Positions 15,950-24,812 of a stretch of 64,000 nucleotides of DNA are shown here, piece by piece. Source of the stretch: Paenibacillus lautus NBRC 15380 (lineage in GTDB: Bacteria > Bacillota > Bacilli > Paenibacillales > Paenibacillaceae). The stretch is taken from NCBI RefSeq assembly GCF_004000945.1, contig NZ_BIMF01000001.1, forward strand, positions 124,001 through 188,000, written 5' to 3'. The notes under the pieces are model-generated. The model had not been told where the DNA came from. It saw only the letters and a list, made by a program, of their open reading frames with translations, and ran no database searches. Positions within the stretch are counted from its first letter, which is position 1. Each line of letters opens with the position of its first letter. A program made the position numbers and the translations under genes.

Positions 15950-17446
15950 CTAGTGTGTGGAGCTTGAAGCAAGGCCGACTTTATCAACCATCCGCTGACT
16001 CTCGTCGTTCAACCCCACGAGCGTGATGGCTTTACCCGCTTCCTTGTACTTATTCAATACCTTGGAAATGGCATTTGTGGCTGACTGATCCCATACATGG
16101 GATTTGGAAAAATCAATCACGACATGCCCAGGGTCCTCATTCACGTCAAACAGGTTTATAAAATACATCATCGTTCCGAAAAATAATTGCCCCCGGATTT
16201 CGTATATCTTCGTACCGTTTGGCTGCACATGCGGTACCGCATGGATTTTTGCCATTTTCCAGCCGAAATTCAGCGCGCTTAAAATAATACCAATCATGAC
16301 CCCGATGGCCAGATTATGCGTTGCCACCACGATGATTACCGTTGCCAGCATGACAATGGCATCACCTAGCGGAACACGGTGAAGCGTGCGAAGCGAACCC
16401 CATTCAAACGTACCGATGGAAACCATAAACATAACCCCGACAAGCGCTGCCATAGGAATTTGTTTCACAACATCGCCGAGTACAATGATGAGAAACAGCA
16501 GGAACACACCGGACACCAGCGTTGATAACCGGGTGCGACCGCCCGATTTCACATTAATCACCGTCTGTCCGATCATGGCGCAGCCGGCCATGCCGCCGAA
16601 GAACCCAGTGATCACGTTCGAAACACCCTGACCGCGGATTTCGCGGTTCTTGTCGCTCCCGGTCTCCGTCATCTCATCCACGAGCGACGCCGTCAGCAGC
16701 GATTCTGTCATCCCGACGACGGCAAGAGCCAGCGATATAGGCAAGATCGTCATGATCATATCCAAACTGATGGTTACATTCGGAAGGTGGAAGAACGGAA
16801 GAGCCTGCGTAATGTTGCCCATATCCCCCACCGTTTGCACAGGAGCTTTGAACCACACCGCGATGATCGTCATCACGATGATGGCAACAAGCGCCGAGGG
16901 AACCGCTTTGGTAACGAGCGGCAGCAAATAGATGATAAGCAGTGTTCCGATGACCATCAAGTACATGGGCCACGATTCGCCCTTGAAATTCGGAAGCTGG
17001 GCCAGAAAAATAATGATGGCCAGGGAATTCACGAACCCGGTGATGACCGGCTGGGGAACAAACGTAATAAACCGCCCAAATTTGAGCGCCCCCATCAACA
17101 ATTGCAAGATTCCTGTAAGAATGGTTGCCGCATACAAATACTCGATGCCGTGCATCGCCACGAGCGGTCCCATTAATGATGCCATGGCCCCTGTCGCTGC
17201 GGAGATCATGCCGGGACGTCCGCCGAAGAATGAAATACTGACAGCAATCACGAAAGAGGCATAGAGTCCTACCATGGGATCGACGCCAGCCATGATGGAG
17301 AATGCGATCGCTTCCGGTATGAGAGCAAACGCTACCGTCAATCCTGACAAAATATCCCTGCGTGTGTTGCCAAAGAAGCCTTGTTTAATCCATTGAAACA
17401 AAGTCCTGATCACTTCCTGTTCTATTGTAGTTGTTTGACAATCCAC
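15950..17446 (-). CDS. SulP family anion transporter with STAS domain
   Basis: The product of about 498 residues has the SulP fold: [21 protein letters not shown] (residues 29-49, the conserved start of the first membrane helices), [20 protein letters not shown] and [16 protein letters not shown], with ten or more membrane segments. A cytoplasmic STAS domain occupies about residues 400-495 ([20 protein letters not shown]). Bacterial SulP proteins move sulfate, bicarbonate or other anions; the short STAS and [13 protein letters not shown] resemble the bicarbonate/BicA-like branch, but the substrate cannot be read from sequence. The start is uncertain: GTG 17446 lacks a good site and later TTG/GTG codons are possible. 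Confidence 0.86.
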   Translation of the reverse strand: MDCQTTTIEQEVIRTLFQWIKQGFFGNTRRDILSGLTVAFALIPEAIAFSIMAGVDPMVGLYASFVIAVSISFFGGRPGMISAATGAMASLMGPLVAMHGIEYLYAATILTGILQLLMGALKFGRFITFVPQPVITGFVNSLAIIIFLAQLPNFKGESWPMYLMVIGTLLIIYLLPLVTKAVPSALVAIIVMTIIAVWFKAPVQTVGDMGNITQALPFFHLPNVTISLDMIMTILPISLALAVVGMTESLLTASLVDEMTETGSDKNREIRGQGVSNVITGFFGGMAGCAMIGQTVINVKSGGRTRLSTLVSGVFLLFLIIVLGDVVKQIPMAALVGVMFMVSIGTFEWGSLRTLHRVPLGDAIVMLATVIIVVATHNLAIGVMIGIILSALNFGWKMAKIHAVPHVQPNGTKIYEIRGQLFFGTMMYFINLFDVNEDPGHVVIDFSKSHVWDQSATNAISKVLNKYKEAGKAITLVGLNDESQRMVDKVGLASSSTH

Positions 17447-17744
17447 TCCCAGGATTGTCCCGGTCCGATAGTCACTTTTTCGATTATAACGGGATCATTT
17501 CAAAATATCATTATCTAATTTAGCGGATCTATTCCACGCAATCATTCATTTTCTCCAGTTTGTGTTGGATTTCGTCCTTTTTTCTAATTTGAAAATTTTC
17601 ATAATACGGCAAATGACAGGGAAAGATAGAACTTGTTTGGTTTTATCATAACCTGAAGGTACCTACGATTCATTCTAGATTCAGCGGGTAATGTCGATGT
17701 ATAGAAACCTATTGTGTTTGAACTCAAGGAAGGAGATGGACCAT
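17447..17744. other. Intergenic region, nothing recognised
   Basis: About 300 A/T-rich bases separate the divergent SulP and acidic-protein genes. It must hold two promoters, but no convincing hexamer pair, operator or RNA structure was identified. Confidence 0.4.
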
Positions 17745-18449
17745 ATGCGAGACGAAAACAATCGGAATACGCTGGCAGACTTGACATATTTGGAATTCGA
17801 GGCCAAACGGAAAGTCGAGGATACGGATATGATTCCGCAAGATGATCTGAGAGACGTCAACACCTACACGGAGCAAAGCCTTAGCAGCGAAGACGCGGAT
17901 CATATCGCGTACGATCAGAATGAAGCGGCACCTGCGGATGCGAAACCGGAGGAACGTTTGAACCCGGATCACAGCACCATCGATGCATGGGAAGCTACCG
18001 GTGCGGATCCCGATCAGCGGACCATTGCCGATGAGAGAAACTTTTCCTTATCACCCTCAGGGCAGGCTGAAGCAGACCGGATAGAACGGGATCGACCCGT
18101 CGATGAAACCTACATGCACGATGTCGCAGATGATGTAACGGATCGGGAATGGCGGGCCATCGAAGGTGAACCCCCTTCTCGCCCCGGAGACGAAATAATA
18201 GGCCAATATTCCGGCGATACGGAGCGGCGCCTTGCAGCTGACGCTTCATTAACCGGCAGCGGGACTGCGTTTTTAAACCAGGACATTTTTAAAGATTACC
18301 CGTCCGGAGAAGATGAGTACCAGCCGCTGGAGGATGTACCGGATGCCGACGCTATTGCGGCTAATAGCCCGGTGGACCCCGCCGCCCCGCCAACGGAACA
18401 GATGCACGGTACCGATCTACTGAACGGCAGCCATGGTGAGGACGACTAA
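17745..18449 (+). CDS. Acidic hydrophilic hypothetical protein
   Basis: The 234-residue product is dominated by Asp, Glu, Pro and Ala, has no membrane segment or cysteine, and is probably largely disordered (for example DTDMIPQDDLRDVNTYTEQS and ERDRPVDETYMHDVADD). No domain was recognised. The ATG at 17745 has AAGGAAGGAGATGG just upstream and is favoured over 17691. A clear terminator follows. Its composition resembles small soluble spore or stress proteins, but no role can be assigned. Confidence 0.7.
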   Translation: MRDENNRNTLADLTYLEFEAKRKVEDTDMIPQDDLRDVNTYTEQSLSSEDADHIAYDQNEAAPADAKPEERLNPDHSTIDAWEATGADPDQRTIADERNFSLSPSGQAEADRIERDRPVDETYMHDVADDVTDREWRAIEGEPPSRPGDEIIGQYSGDTERRLAADASLTGSGTAFLNQDIFKDYPSGEDEYQPLEDVPDADAIAANSPVDPAAPPTEQMHGTDLLNGSHGEDD

Positions 18450-18458
18450 ACCTGCAAA

Positions 18459-18495
18459 ACCCGCCTCTCCTAATAGGAAGGCGGGTCTTATTCTT
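18459..18495 (+). terminator. Terminator after the acidic protein gene
   Basis: ACCCGCCT (18459-18466) pairs with AGGCGGGT (18479-18486), followed by CTTATTCTTA. It lies between convergent genes. Confidence 0.75.
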
Positions 18496-18511
18496 ATATG
18501 GGTACGATCCT

Positions 18512-18619
18512 CTATTTTCCGAATATGATATCCAGCCAGCCGAGAAGTGACATCCACAGCAGGATGCCGATCAAGGTACCCCATATGAGTGCTGTTAATA
18601 TGTTTCCCTTTCTTTCCAT
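18512..18619 (-). CDS. 35-residue single-span membrane protein
   Basis: This short gene encodes a positively charged start (MERKGN) followed by about 25 hydrophobic residues (ILTALIWGTLIGILLWMSLL) and the tail GWLDIIFGK. A GGGAGG site lies seven bases before the ATG, which strongly favours translation. It would be one membrane helix with the N-terminus inside. No family was recognised. It is convergent with the acidic protein gene and divergent from the 58-residue ORF at 18730. Confidence 0.65.
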   Translation of the reverse strand: MERKGNILTALIWGTLIGILLWMSLLGWLDIIFGK

Positions 18620-18729
18620 GCCTATGCCTCCCATACAACATCTTTTATAGTAAAACAGTATGGGTCGAGCTATCAGTTCTTATACTAGCCCTGCATTTCA
18701 AAGACTAGATTTAATAGGAGGAACAGCCA

Positions 18730-18906
18730 ATGAAGAAGCATTCTGACGAGAACCCACGTTTAGTGACCGAACGCGACATTGATGAGGATTTCGGTCTGTT
18801 TGTTGAGGATTCATATCCGGACAGTATTCCGATTCCCGACAGCATCAAACACGAGAAGCCGGATGGCAGTGAAACGAGCAACCGCGGAAACTCTTCATCT
18901 TCCTGA
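18730..18906 (+). CDS. 58-residue acidic hypothetical protein
   Basis: The reading frame begins MKKHSDENPRLVTERDIDED and ends in a Ser-rich tail (NRGNSSSS). It is very acidic, with a central Pro/Ile/Asp stretch (SYPDSIPIPDSI). AGGAGG lies nine bases upstream of the ATG, so translation is likely. There is no membrane segment and no recognised family. It precedes the LSm-like gene at 19001 on the same strand, with a 94-base gap. Confidence 0.6.
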   Translation: MKKHSDENPRLVTERDIDEDFGLFVEDSYPDSIPIPDSIKHEKPDGSETSNRGNSSSS

Positions 18907-19000
18907 TCCTTCACGCCAGATATGCGAACCTCTACGTTCACCCATGTCATACCTTCCAACATACACTACACCATACGACCCTGGAAGGATGATGCTGAAT

Positions 19001-19393
19001 ATGAAAGGATTGCCGATCCATCCCTGCGGCCATAAAATCACGCTGCAGCAGCGACTGGCCTCTTTAACCGGTCATCTGGTAGAAATCAACGCACCGAACA
19101 CTGGTTTGGAACCCGGACGTTTGCAGCGGGTATTCCCAAAAAATTTCATTAAGGTTCAAGGCGAGCTTTTTGTGCCGTCCAGTCTCAACTCGGTTCGGGT
19201 ATTTGATGTCAAGCCGCCGGTCAAAACGATGCTGGTCGGTGTGCGGACCACCTTCCCTACCCGCGGTGCCTTTAACCGGATTCGTCTGATCAGAATCGGA
19301 GCCGATTTTATTGAATTACTCGCCAAGGATAAGAACCGTTCCCGGATTCTGCTCCCTTTAAACAAAGTGGAGGGCATATTTCCGGTGAAGTAG
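19001..19393 (+). CDS. Hypothetical protein, possible double LSm-like (DUF2642-type) fold
   Basis: The 130-residue product has two similar beta-rich halves: SLTGHLVEINAPNTGLEPGR with FIKVQGELFVPSS, and RIRLIRIGADFIELLAKD with RILLPLNKVEGIF. The second half looks like the Sm-like beta barrel of small Bacillus spore-associated proteins (a strand, a DFIEL strand, then ILLPLNKV). This fold call is by eye only. ATG 19001 is chosen because GGAAGG lies 12 bases upstream; ATGs at 18989 and 18992 are alternatives. A terminator follows 25 bases after the stop. Confidence 0.6.
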   Translation: MKGLPIHPCGHKITLQQRLASLTGHLVEINAPNTGLEPGRLQRVFPKNFIKVQGELFVPSSLNSVRVFDVKPPVKTMLVGVRTTFPTRGAFNRIRLIRIGADFIELLAKDKNRSRILLPLNKVEGIFPVK

Positions 19394-19418
19394 AGACAGT
19401 TAAAAGTCCCTTTCCCTT

Positions 19419-19458
19419 AAGCTTCCAGACTTGCGACAAGTCCGGAGGCTTATTTTTT
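19419..19458 (+). terminator. Terminator after the LSm-like gene
   Basis: AAGCTTCCAGACTTG (19419-19433) pairs with CAAGTCCGGAGGCTT (19437-19451) with two mismatches, followed by ATTTTTTG. Confidence 0.85.
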
Positions 19459-19525
19459 GATTATAGATGCGAGCTGAACCCAACTCGATCATCGTTTTCA
19501 GCGAAGCTGAATCGAATCTATAATC
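19459..19525. repeat. 67-base inverted-repeat element
   Basis: Perfect 10-base ends GATTATAGAT and ATCTATAATC flank 47 bases that contain further partly complementary Ala/Ser-type blocks (GCGAGCTGAA and TTCAGCGAAGC). The element directly follows a terminator and is not part of it. It could be a small palindromic dispersed repeat; only one copy is in this window. Confidence 0.45.
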
Positions 19526-19694
19526 GCAAGGAAAACATCCTCCAAACGCAGTCTGGCCTCTGTGACATTTCTTCGATAACGTTTTCTTAATGTATACTCC
19601 GCTCTTTCGATTTTCAGTACTTGTCCAACCTGTGATAAAATATGAAACAGATTAAATACTTAAGGCTTGATAAGGAATTACACAGGAGGAATCA

Positions 19695-20420
19695 ATGATG
19701 TTGAAACGCAGAACACGCTGGATGCCCGCCCTATTCGTCATCCTTGCGCTGCTGCTCGTCATGACGGCATGCGGTCAGAATGACAAGGGAGCCGAAAGCG
19801 GCGCAGGCGGCGGAACGGGCTCGACGAACGGGGCTACGGCACCCGAAGCGGAACCCCCGAAGGAGACCGAGGTTAAGCAGAATGTGCCGGACCCGAACGC
19901 CAGCCACCCCATTGTCACGATTGAAATGGAGAACGGCAAAAAGATAAAACTTGAGCTTTATCCGGAGGTCGCGCCGAATACGGTGAACAATTTCATCTCC
20001 CTGGTGGAACAAGGATTCTACGATGGGACGGGCTTTCACCGCGTCATCCCCGGCTTCATGATTCAGGGAGGCGACCCTGACGGTAACGGAACGGGGGGAC
20101 CTGGCTACGCGATTCCCGGCGAATTTACGTCCAACGGCTTTCAGAATGACCTGAAGCATACAACAGGCGTATTATCGATGGCCCGAGCACAGGATCCAAA
20201 CTCCGCCGGATCGCAATTCTTCATCATGGTGGCGGATGCGCCTTCACTGGATGCCCAGTACGCATCCTTCGGAAAGGTGATCGAGGGAATGGAAACGGCT
20301 GAGGAGATCGTGGGTTTGGAGCGGGATCAGATGGATAAACCGCTTGAGGTTCCCGTCATGAAGAAAGTGACGGTCGATACGCTCGGCAAGGATTATCCGG
20401 ACCCCGAGAAGCAGGAATAG
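19695..20420 (+). CDS. Cyclophilin-type peptidyl-prolyl isomerase lipoprotein
   Basis: The 241-residue protein starts with a lipoprotein signal (LLLVMTACGQ, lipobox Cys near residue 27) and a Gly/Thr/Glu-rich linker. A cyclophilin domain fills residues about 70-235: HPIVTIEMENGKKIKLELYPE, NFISLVEQGFYDGTGFHRVI, GFMIQGGDP and QFFIMVADAPSLD. It catalyses prolyl cis-trans isomerisation of exported proteins at the outer face of the membrane. Arg in FHRVIPGF and Gln in MIQGG are the catalytic positions of the family. An AGGAGGA site precedes tandem ATGs. It is monocistronic with a strong terminator. Confidence 0.93.
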   Translation: MMLKRRTRWMPALFVILALLLVMTACGQNDKGAESGAGGGTGSTNGATAPEAEPPKETEVKQNVPDPNASHPIVTIEMENGKKIKLELYPEVAPNTVNNFISLVEQGFYDGTGFHRVIPGFMIQGGDPDGNGTGGPGYAIPGEFTSNGFQNDLKHTTGVLSMARAQDPNSAGSQFFIMVADAPSLDAQYASFGKVIEGMETAEEIVGLERDQMDKPLEVPVMKKVTVDTLGKDYPDPEKQE

Positions 20421-20524
20421 CATCTTTTCGGATAAGCACTGCCTTGCAAGTTCATGCATTGGCACATCCCGGATCACTTGTGAACATAGTGACATCGGCA
20501 GGTTTTACGACACAAACAAAACAT

Positions 20525-20566
20525 GGACCCGTACGCGGAAACGAGCGTACGGGTCCTCTTTTTTTA
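20525..20566 (+). terminator. Terminator after the cyclophilin gene
   Basis: GGACCCGTACGC pairs perfectly with GCGTACGGGTCC, followed by TCTTTTTTT. It lies between convergent genes. Confidence 0.9.
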
Positions 20567-20589
20567 AGATACAACCTATTATTGTCCCT

Positions 20590-22722
20590 TTAGGAATGAG
20601 CCGGCTTCTCGATAACATACAAGCAAGTGCTGTCAGGCAGCGTCACCGGCTTCCCTTCTTCATCCATGAATTCAATGCGATCAGCCAATGCCTCGGCATA
20701 TCCTTCCTGCAAATAGTGCTGCTGCACGCGGATGATCGCCTCGGGACCTAGCGTCCTGCGTATACACTCCGCATACTGCGTAGGCGTAAAGTAGCCGAAT
20801 TGCTCCTGCACCTCATGAACATAGGCTTCAGCCCCCCAAGTATAGGTATACAGGAACTCCATTGCATCGTTTACGGGCATGCGCACTTCCGTCTCGGCCA
20901 GCTGCTCGTATGTTATGACCCGGCCCTTGAAATCCGAGGCATACCGGGTCAGCCATTCCAGCCCGTCCGCCTCCCGGAAGCGAATCCTTCTCCAAATGTC
21001 CCCGGGCTCGGTCATAATCCCGTCACGGATAATGATACGGCCGCCGGGTGCAAGCACTTCGTAGGCACTGGTCAGCGCGGCCTCCACAGTGGCTGTATTG
21101 AAGCGGGATCCGTCCATCTCAATATACGAATACAACTCATGCAAGATCGAGGAGAAGATGACCGTATCGACACTTCCCGGCTTCACGTAGTCCCTGAGAT
21201 TCAGCGCGTCCCCTTTCATCACTTCCCATGTTTTATGCTCCAGGCGTTTGCGTTTTTCCAGCGCTTCAATCACGTTCGAGGAGATATCGATCCCGACGGG
21301 ACGCACATGCGGCAGTCGTTCCTCGATCAGGTCAAGCAGCACCCCGCCCCCGGGACCGATATCCAGCACCGCCGTTCCCGTGATATAATCCAGAACCACT
21401 TTTTTGTAATCTCCCGTGCTATTCATATCGCTCAAGTAACTCTCTTCGTTATGAAAGCGGTCGTAAGCATCTCGGCGCAGGCCGAACAGGTCAAACAGGA
21501 GCAGAACCGCTTTCTCATAGAGCGGCGACTTCTCCGCTTCGATGCAAAATTCAATTAATTTCTCCGCCGCTTGCGAGAATTCGAAGGTAAAGAATACCGT
21601 ATCCGGCAGCTCCGGCTTCCATTCGATCCGGTGGCTCAGATGCGGATTGGCCATCACCGGCCCATGAAGGCAAGCCTCCCAATCCGTTTGGCGCAAATAT
21701 TGCTCAATCATTCTCTTCTTGTATACGTTCAGCTTCTTGACGCCTTTGTAATCGTAATACATATCGTTCATCAGCGGCTCAAAGCTTAAGTGGCTCACCG
21801 AACCCGGCAGCAGCTGATCTCGCTGCCCCTCCGCAACTTGCCGATCCGGATCCCTCTTCTCCGTATGGAGAGCAAGCAGAAGAACCTTCACGAACTCATC
21901 CAACGAGAAATCCTGCAGGGCAGCTTCCACATACCATAGTGTCATATCCTGAAATCCATGCAGGGCAGCTGACAGATCACTCTGCTCACGAATGCTTTGT
22001 AGCTGCTTATCGAAGTCTTCTCCCCGGGCAATCGAAGCGGACCGAAGACGGCGCAGCCGTTCCTCGTAAGTCCACCGATCCGGTACGGTCCCTTGGGCAA
22101 GATTGCGAATAAGCTGAGTTATTTCTTCCTGAACGGAATGCCAAAGCTCCTCCGATACGCCACCGATGATGCAGTGATTCAAAGGGATTAGCAGCCGGAT
22201 CAACTCATCTGAGGTCAACCGTCCTTCCTCCGTAAGCTTATGTAGCGGCAAGTTTTCTTCGAAGGCGACTTCCCCCCGAATGTGTTGCCCGAGCAGTCCA
22301 TGGGTAAGTATGAGTGTGTGTACCATCTCTTCATGCGGAGACATGGTTCCATTGCTGTCCCGAACATGTCTCTCGTATAGCTGAGCGGACCCGATATTAT
22401 GAAGGAACAAGTTGATACCCGACTGCTGCCAGCGGAGCCGTTCCCGCATGGTTCCGCCCTTGGCCGTTTCCGCCCACACCAGTACTTCTTCCAGCAGTTC
22501 TTTGATCCAATAGGAAACAGGCAGCGAATCCAGTATCTTCAATGTCCGTTCTACATAATCCAGCACGGGATTTGCATGGGCCAATTGACCAATGGAGGTA
22601 ATCCGTTCCAGATTCACGATTCGTTCTTCGGCCGATACCAGTTTCATTAACCATGGATGCCTCTTGGCAGCCGCTTCATCCCCCTGCCGAAAAGCGGTTA
22701 TGATGTCCAGTGCGTGCAGCAT
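20590..22722 (-). CDS. Large two-part class I SAM-dependent methyltransferase-like protein
   Basis: The 710-residue product carries a Rossmann methyltransferase domain around residues 440-590. Motif I is AVLDIGPGGGVLLDL, the acidic end of strand 2 is VGIDIS, and VIFSSILHEL and LAPGGRIIIRDG follow. The first 430 residues are mainly helical with no recognised domain and are much longer than a simple methyltransferase needs; they may bind a substrate or partner. The C-terminal 100 residues (EFLYTYTWGAEAYVHEVQEQ) resemble the cap of some small-molecule methyltransferases. ATG 22722 follows GGAGG by seven bases. It is a single-gene unit. Confidence 0.75.
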   Translation of the reverse strand: MLHALDIITAFRQGDEAAAKRHPWLMKLVSAEERIVNLERITSIGQLAHANPVLDYVERTLKILDSLPVSYWIKELLEEVLVWAETAKGGTMRERLRWQQSGINLFLHNIGSAQLYERHVRDSNGTMSPHEEMVHTLILTHGLLGQHIRGEVAFEENLPLHKLTEEGRLTSDELIRLLIPLNHCIIGGVSEELWHSVQEEITQLIRNLAQGTVPDRWTYEERLRRLRSASIARGEDFDKQLQSIREQSDLSAALHGFQDMTLWYVEAALQDFSLDEFVKVLLLALHTEKRDPDRQVAEGQRDQLLPGSVSHLSFEPLMNDMYYDYKGVKKLNVYKKRMIEQYLRQTDWEACLHGPVMANPHLSHRIEWKPELPDTVFFTFEFSQAAEKLIEFCIEAEKSPLYEKAVLLLFDLFGLRRDAYDRFHNEESYLSDMNSTGDYKKVVLDYITGTAVLDIGPGGGVLLDLIEERLPHVRPVGIDISSNVIEALEKRKRLEHKTWEVMKGDALNLRDYVKPGSVDTVIFSSILHELYSYIEMDGSRFNTATVEAALTSAYEVLAPGGRIIIRDGIMTEPGDIWRRIRFREADGLEWLTRYASDFKGRVITYEQLAETEVRMPVNDAMEFLYTYTWGAEAYVHEVQEQFGYFTPTQYAECIRRTLGPEAIIRVQQHYLQEGYAEALADRIEFMDEEGKPVTLPDSTCLYVIEKPAHS

Positions 22723-22897
22723 AGGTTGTTCCTCCACTTCCTGAAATAATAATGAACACGTTTATGCATGTTTTTTCGCTGCTACGATTATAACAAATTC
22801 CTGTCGATGGATCGCAAGCATTTGGTACCAGCCGATGTTACAGGGTATACTGGTCAACGAAACCATATTTTTTATTGATGTGAAGGAGTGAGTGTAC

Positions 22898-23617
22898 ATG
22901 AGCCTGAAAAATAAAACAGCCCTTATCACGGGTGCAGGTAAAGGGATTGGACGTGCTCTGGCGATTGCTCTTGCCAAGGAAGGCGTGCACGTTGGGCTTG
23001 TCGCCCGTACGGCAGCCGATCTCGAGCCGCTGAGCGCCCTGATTGTTGAACAATATGGCGTTCGAGCCGTGGCCGCAGTTGCCGACGTTTCCGTGCAAAG
23101 CGAGGCTGAGGCTGCTTTTGCAGCGGTAAACATGGAGCTGGGCTCGGTGGACATTCTGATTAACAATGCAGGCATTGCCCAGTTCGGCAATCTGCTGGAG
23201 ATGGAACCTGAAGCCTGGAAACGTATCGTCGACGTGAATCTGATGGGGACTTACTACATGACACGCGCAGCACTGCCCGGGATGATCGAGCACAACAAGG
23301 GAGATATCATCAATATCTCTTCTACGGCCGGAGAACGCGGATTCGCCACCGGCTCTGCCTATAACGCATCTAAATTTGCCGTTATGGGTCTGACCGAAGC
23401 CGTGCTGCAGGAGGTGCGCAAACACAACATTCGCGTGACCGCGCTGACTCCAAGCACCGTTAATACGGATCTTGCCGTCAATGCTGGCTTAAAAATCGGC
23501 GACGAGGATCGGATGATGCAGCCGGAAGACGTGGCTGAGCTTGTGCTTGCTGCGCTGAAGCTGCCGCAGCGCGTATTTGTCAAATCCGCCGGGATTTGGA
23601 CGACCAACCCGCAATAA
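22898..23617 (+). CDS. Short-chain dehydrogenase/reductase (FabG-like 3-ketoacyl reductase)
   Basis: The 239-residue SDR has the NADP(H) motif TGAGKGIGRALA at residues 13-24, NNAGIA near residue 87, and a catalytic Ser-Tyr-Lys set in INISSTAGERG and SAYNASKFAV. The family reduces ketones or oxidises alcohols; similarity to 3-oxoacyl-ACP reductases is close, but no fatty acid genes are nearby, so the substrate is open. ATG 22898 has AAGGAG nine bases upstream. A terminator follows about 40 bases after the stop. Confidence 0.88.
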   Translation: MSLKNKTALITGAGKGIGRALAIALAKEGVHVGLVARTAADLEPLSALIVEQYGVRAVAAVADVSVQSEAEAAFAAVNMELGSVDILINNAGIAQFGNLLEMEPEAWKRIVDVNLMGTYYMTRAALPGMIEHNKGDIINISSTAGERGFATGSAYNASKFAVMGLTEAVLQEVRKHNIRVTALTPSTVNTDLAVNAGLKIGDEDRMMQPEDVAELVLAALKLPQRVFVKSAGIWTTNPQ

Positions 23618-23655
23618 TGACGCGTCGACAGACGTTCCTATTGCTATAGCCATTC

Positions 23656-23697
23656 AAGGGTGTTCCCTGGTCATCGACCAAGGGAACACCCTTTTTG
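23656..23697 (+). terminator. Terminator after the SDR gene
   Basis: AAGGGTGTTCCCT pairs with AGGGAACACCCTT, with an inner TGG/CCA extension, followed by TTTTGC. Confidence 0.9.
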
Positions 23698-23772
23698 CGT
23701 ACAGCCCGGGTATAAAGCGTGCCAGCAACAATTGTTCTTTTTTCCATTCGGAATCAAGTGTCAACCATCCTT

Positions 23773-23790
23773 TGTCATGTTATAATGACA
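23773..23790 (+). promoter_or_regulatory. Promoter -10 within a palindromic candidate operator
   Basis: TGTCAT and ATGACA form a perfect inverted repeat six bases apart, and the TATAAT (23781-23786) lies inside it. A poor -35 (TGTCAA) is 17 bases further upstream. The position, about 70 bases before the AEC transporter start, suggests its promoter and a repressor site. Confidence 0.45.
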
Positions 23791-23855
23791 TGGCGTCATA
23801 CGACAGCCAGATATATACCTTAAAGCTACACTCATGGAAAGAAGATGACAACAGC

Positions 23856-24779
23856 ATGATCGCCGATATTTTACTTGAAGTGGTACTTCCCATCTTTGTC
23901 CTGATAGGCTTTGGCATTATTATGCAATATGCTTTTAAGCTCGATTTGTACACACTCGCCAAAATCAACTTTTACTACATTACGCCCGCAGCCGTATTTA
24001 TGAGTATGTACGAGTCCAAGATGTCACCGCAGCTCCTGGGCATGGTGGCCTTATTTTATGCGCTCTATATCGGCGTCCTCTATCTGATCAGCATGCTGGT
24101 TGCCAAACAGCGCAAGTTCAATCGGGGGATGAGAGCTGCTTTTACCAACAGCCTTCTGCTCGATAATTCAGGAAACTACGGCCTTCCGATCAATGACCTC
24201 GCCTTCAAGGGAGATCCGATGGCCGGCTCGGTACAAGCGCTCATCATGTCTTTTCAGAGCCTCCTTACGTTCACGTACGGAGTTATTTCCATTCAGGGAG
24301 CCAAGACGGAAGGATTATACAAACAGGCCATCATCGGATTCTTGAAAATGCCCGTTCCCTATGCCCTTGTCATCGGCATTGTGCTGCATGCCCTGGCGCT
24401 GCCGCTTCCGGTCTTTATTTCGCAGCCGTTGATGTATGCGGACCAGTCCATGGTAGCGATTGCCCTGCTGACGCTCGGCGCACAGATCATTAAATATCCG
24501 CTTCGCCTGCGCCGACTTGATGTTTACCTGAGCGTTCTGCTGCGACTCCTGGTCGCGCCGGCCATCGGCATTCTGATCGTGCTGCTGCTCGGCTTAAAGG
24601 GCATCCCGGCCCAAGCGCTCATTATTGCTTCAGGCATGCCGGTTGGCGTAAACTCATCCATTCTGGCGGAAGAATATCAGAATGAGCCTGATTTTGCTGC
24701 ACAAACTGTCCTTATATCGACCATACTAAACGTAATTACGATTACCGGCTTAATTACATTAGCCAAATTTGTAGCTTAA
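23856..24779 (+). CDS. AEC family (auxin efflux carrier type) transporter
   Basis: The 307-residue membrane protein has about ten hydrophobic segments in two inverted halves, as in AEC carriers. Typical stretches are VVLPIFVLIGFGIIMQ near the start, NSLLLDNSGNYGLPI in the middle and ASGMPVGVNSSILAEEY near the end. Bacterial members transport carboxylates such as malate or citrate; the substrate is not readable here. ATG 23856 starts the first membrane helix and follows GGAAAGAAG; the longer frame upstream overlaps the promoter and the previous terminator. The C-S lyase gene begins 33 bases downstream, so the two may be cotranscribed. Confidence 0.87.
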   Translation: MIADILLEVVLPIFVLIGFGIIMQYAFKLDLYTLAKINFYYITPAAVFMSMYESKMSPQLLGMVALFYALYIGVLYLISMLVAKQRKFNRGMRAAFTNSLLLDNSGNYGLPINDLAFKGDPMAGSVQALIMSFQSLLTFTYGVISIQGAKTEGLYKQAIIGFLKMPVPYALVIGIVLHALALPLPVFISQPLMYADQSMVAIALLTLGAQIIKYPLRLRRLDVYLSVLLRLLVAPAIGILIVLLLGLKGIPAQALIIASGMPVGVNSSILAEEYQNEPDFAAQTVLISTILNVITITGLITLAKFVA

Positions 24780-24812
24780 TGCTAACTCATCTCTGCTAGG
24801 AGGAATTTACAT

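Noticed and set aside
17660..17690. Sigma-G-like -10 CATTCTA upstream of the acidic protein gene
   Set aside because: No matching -35 at the expected spacing.
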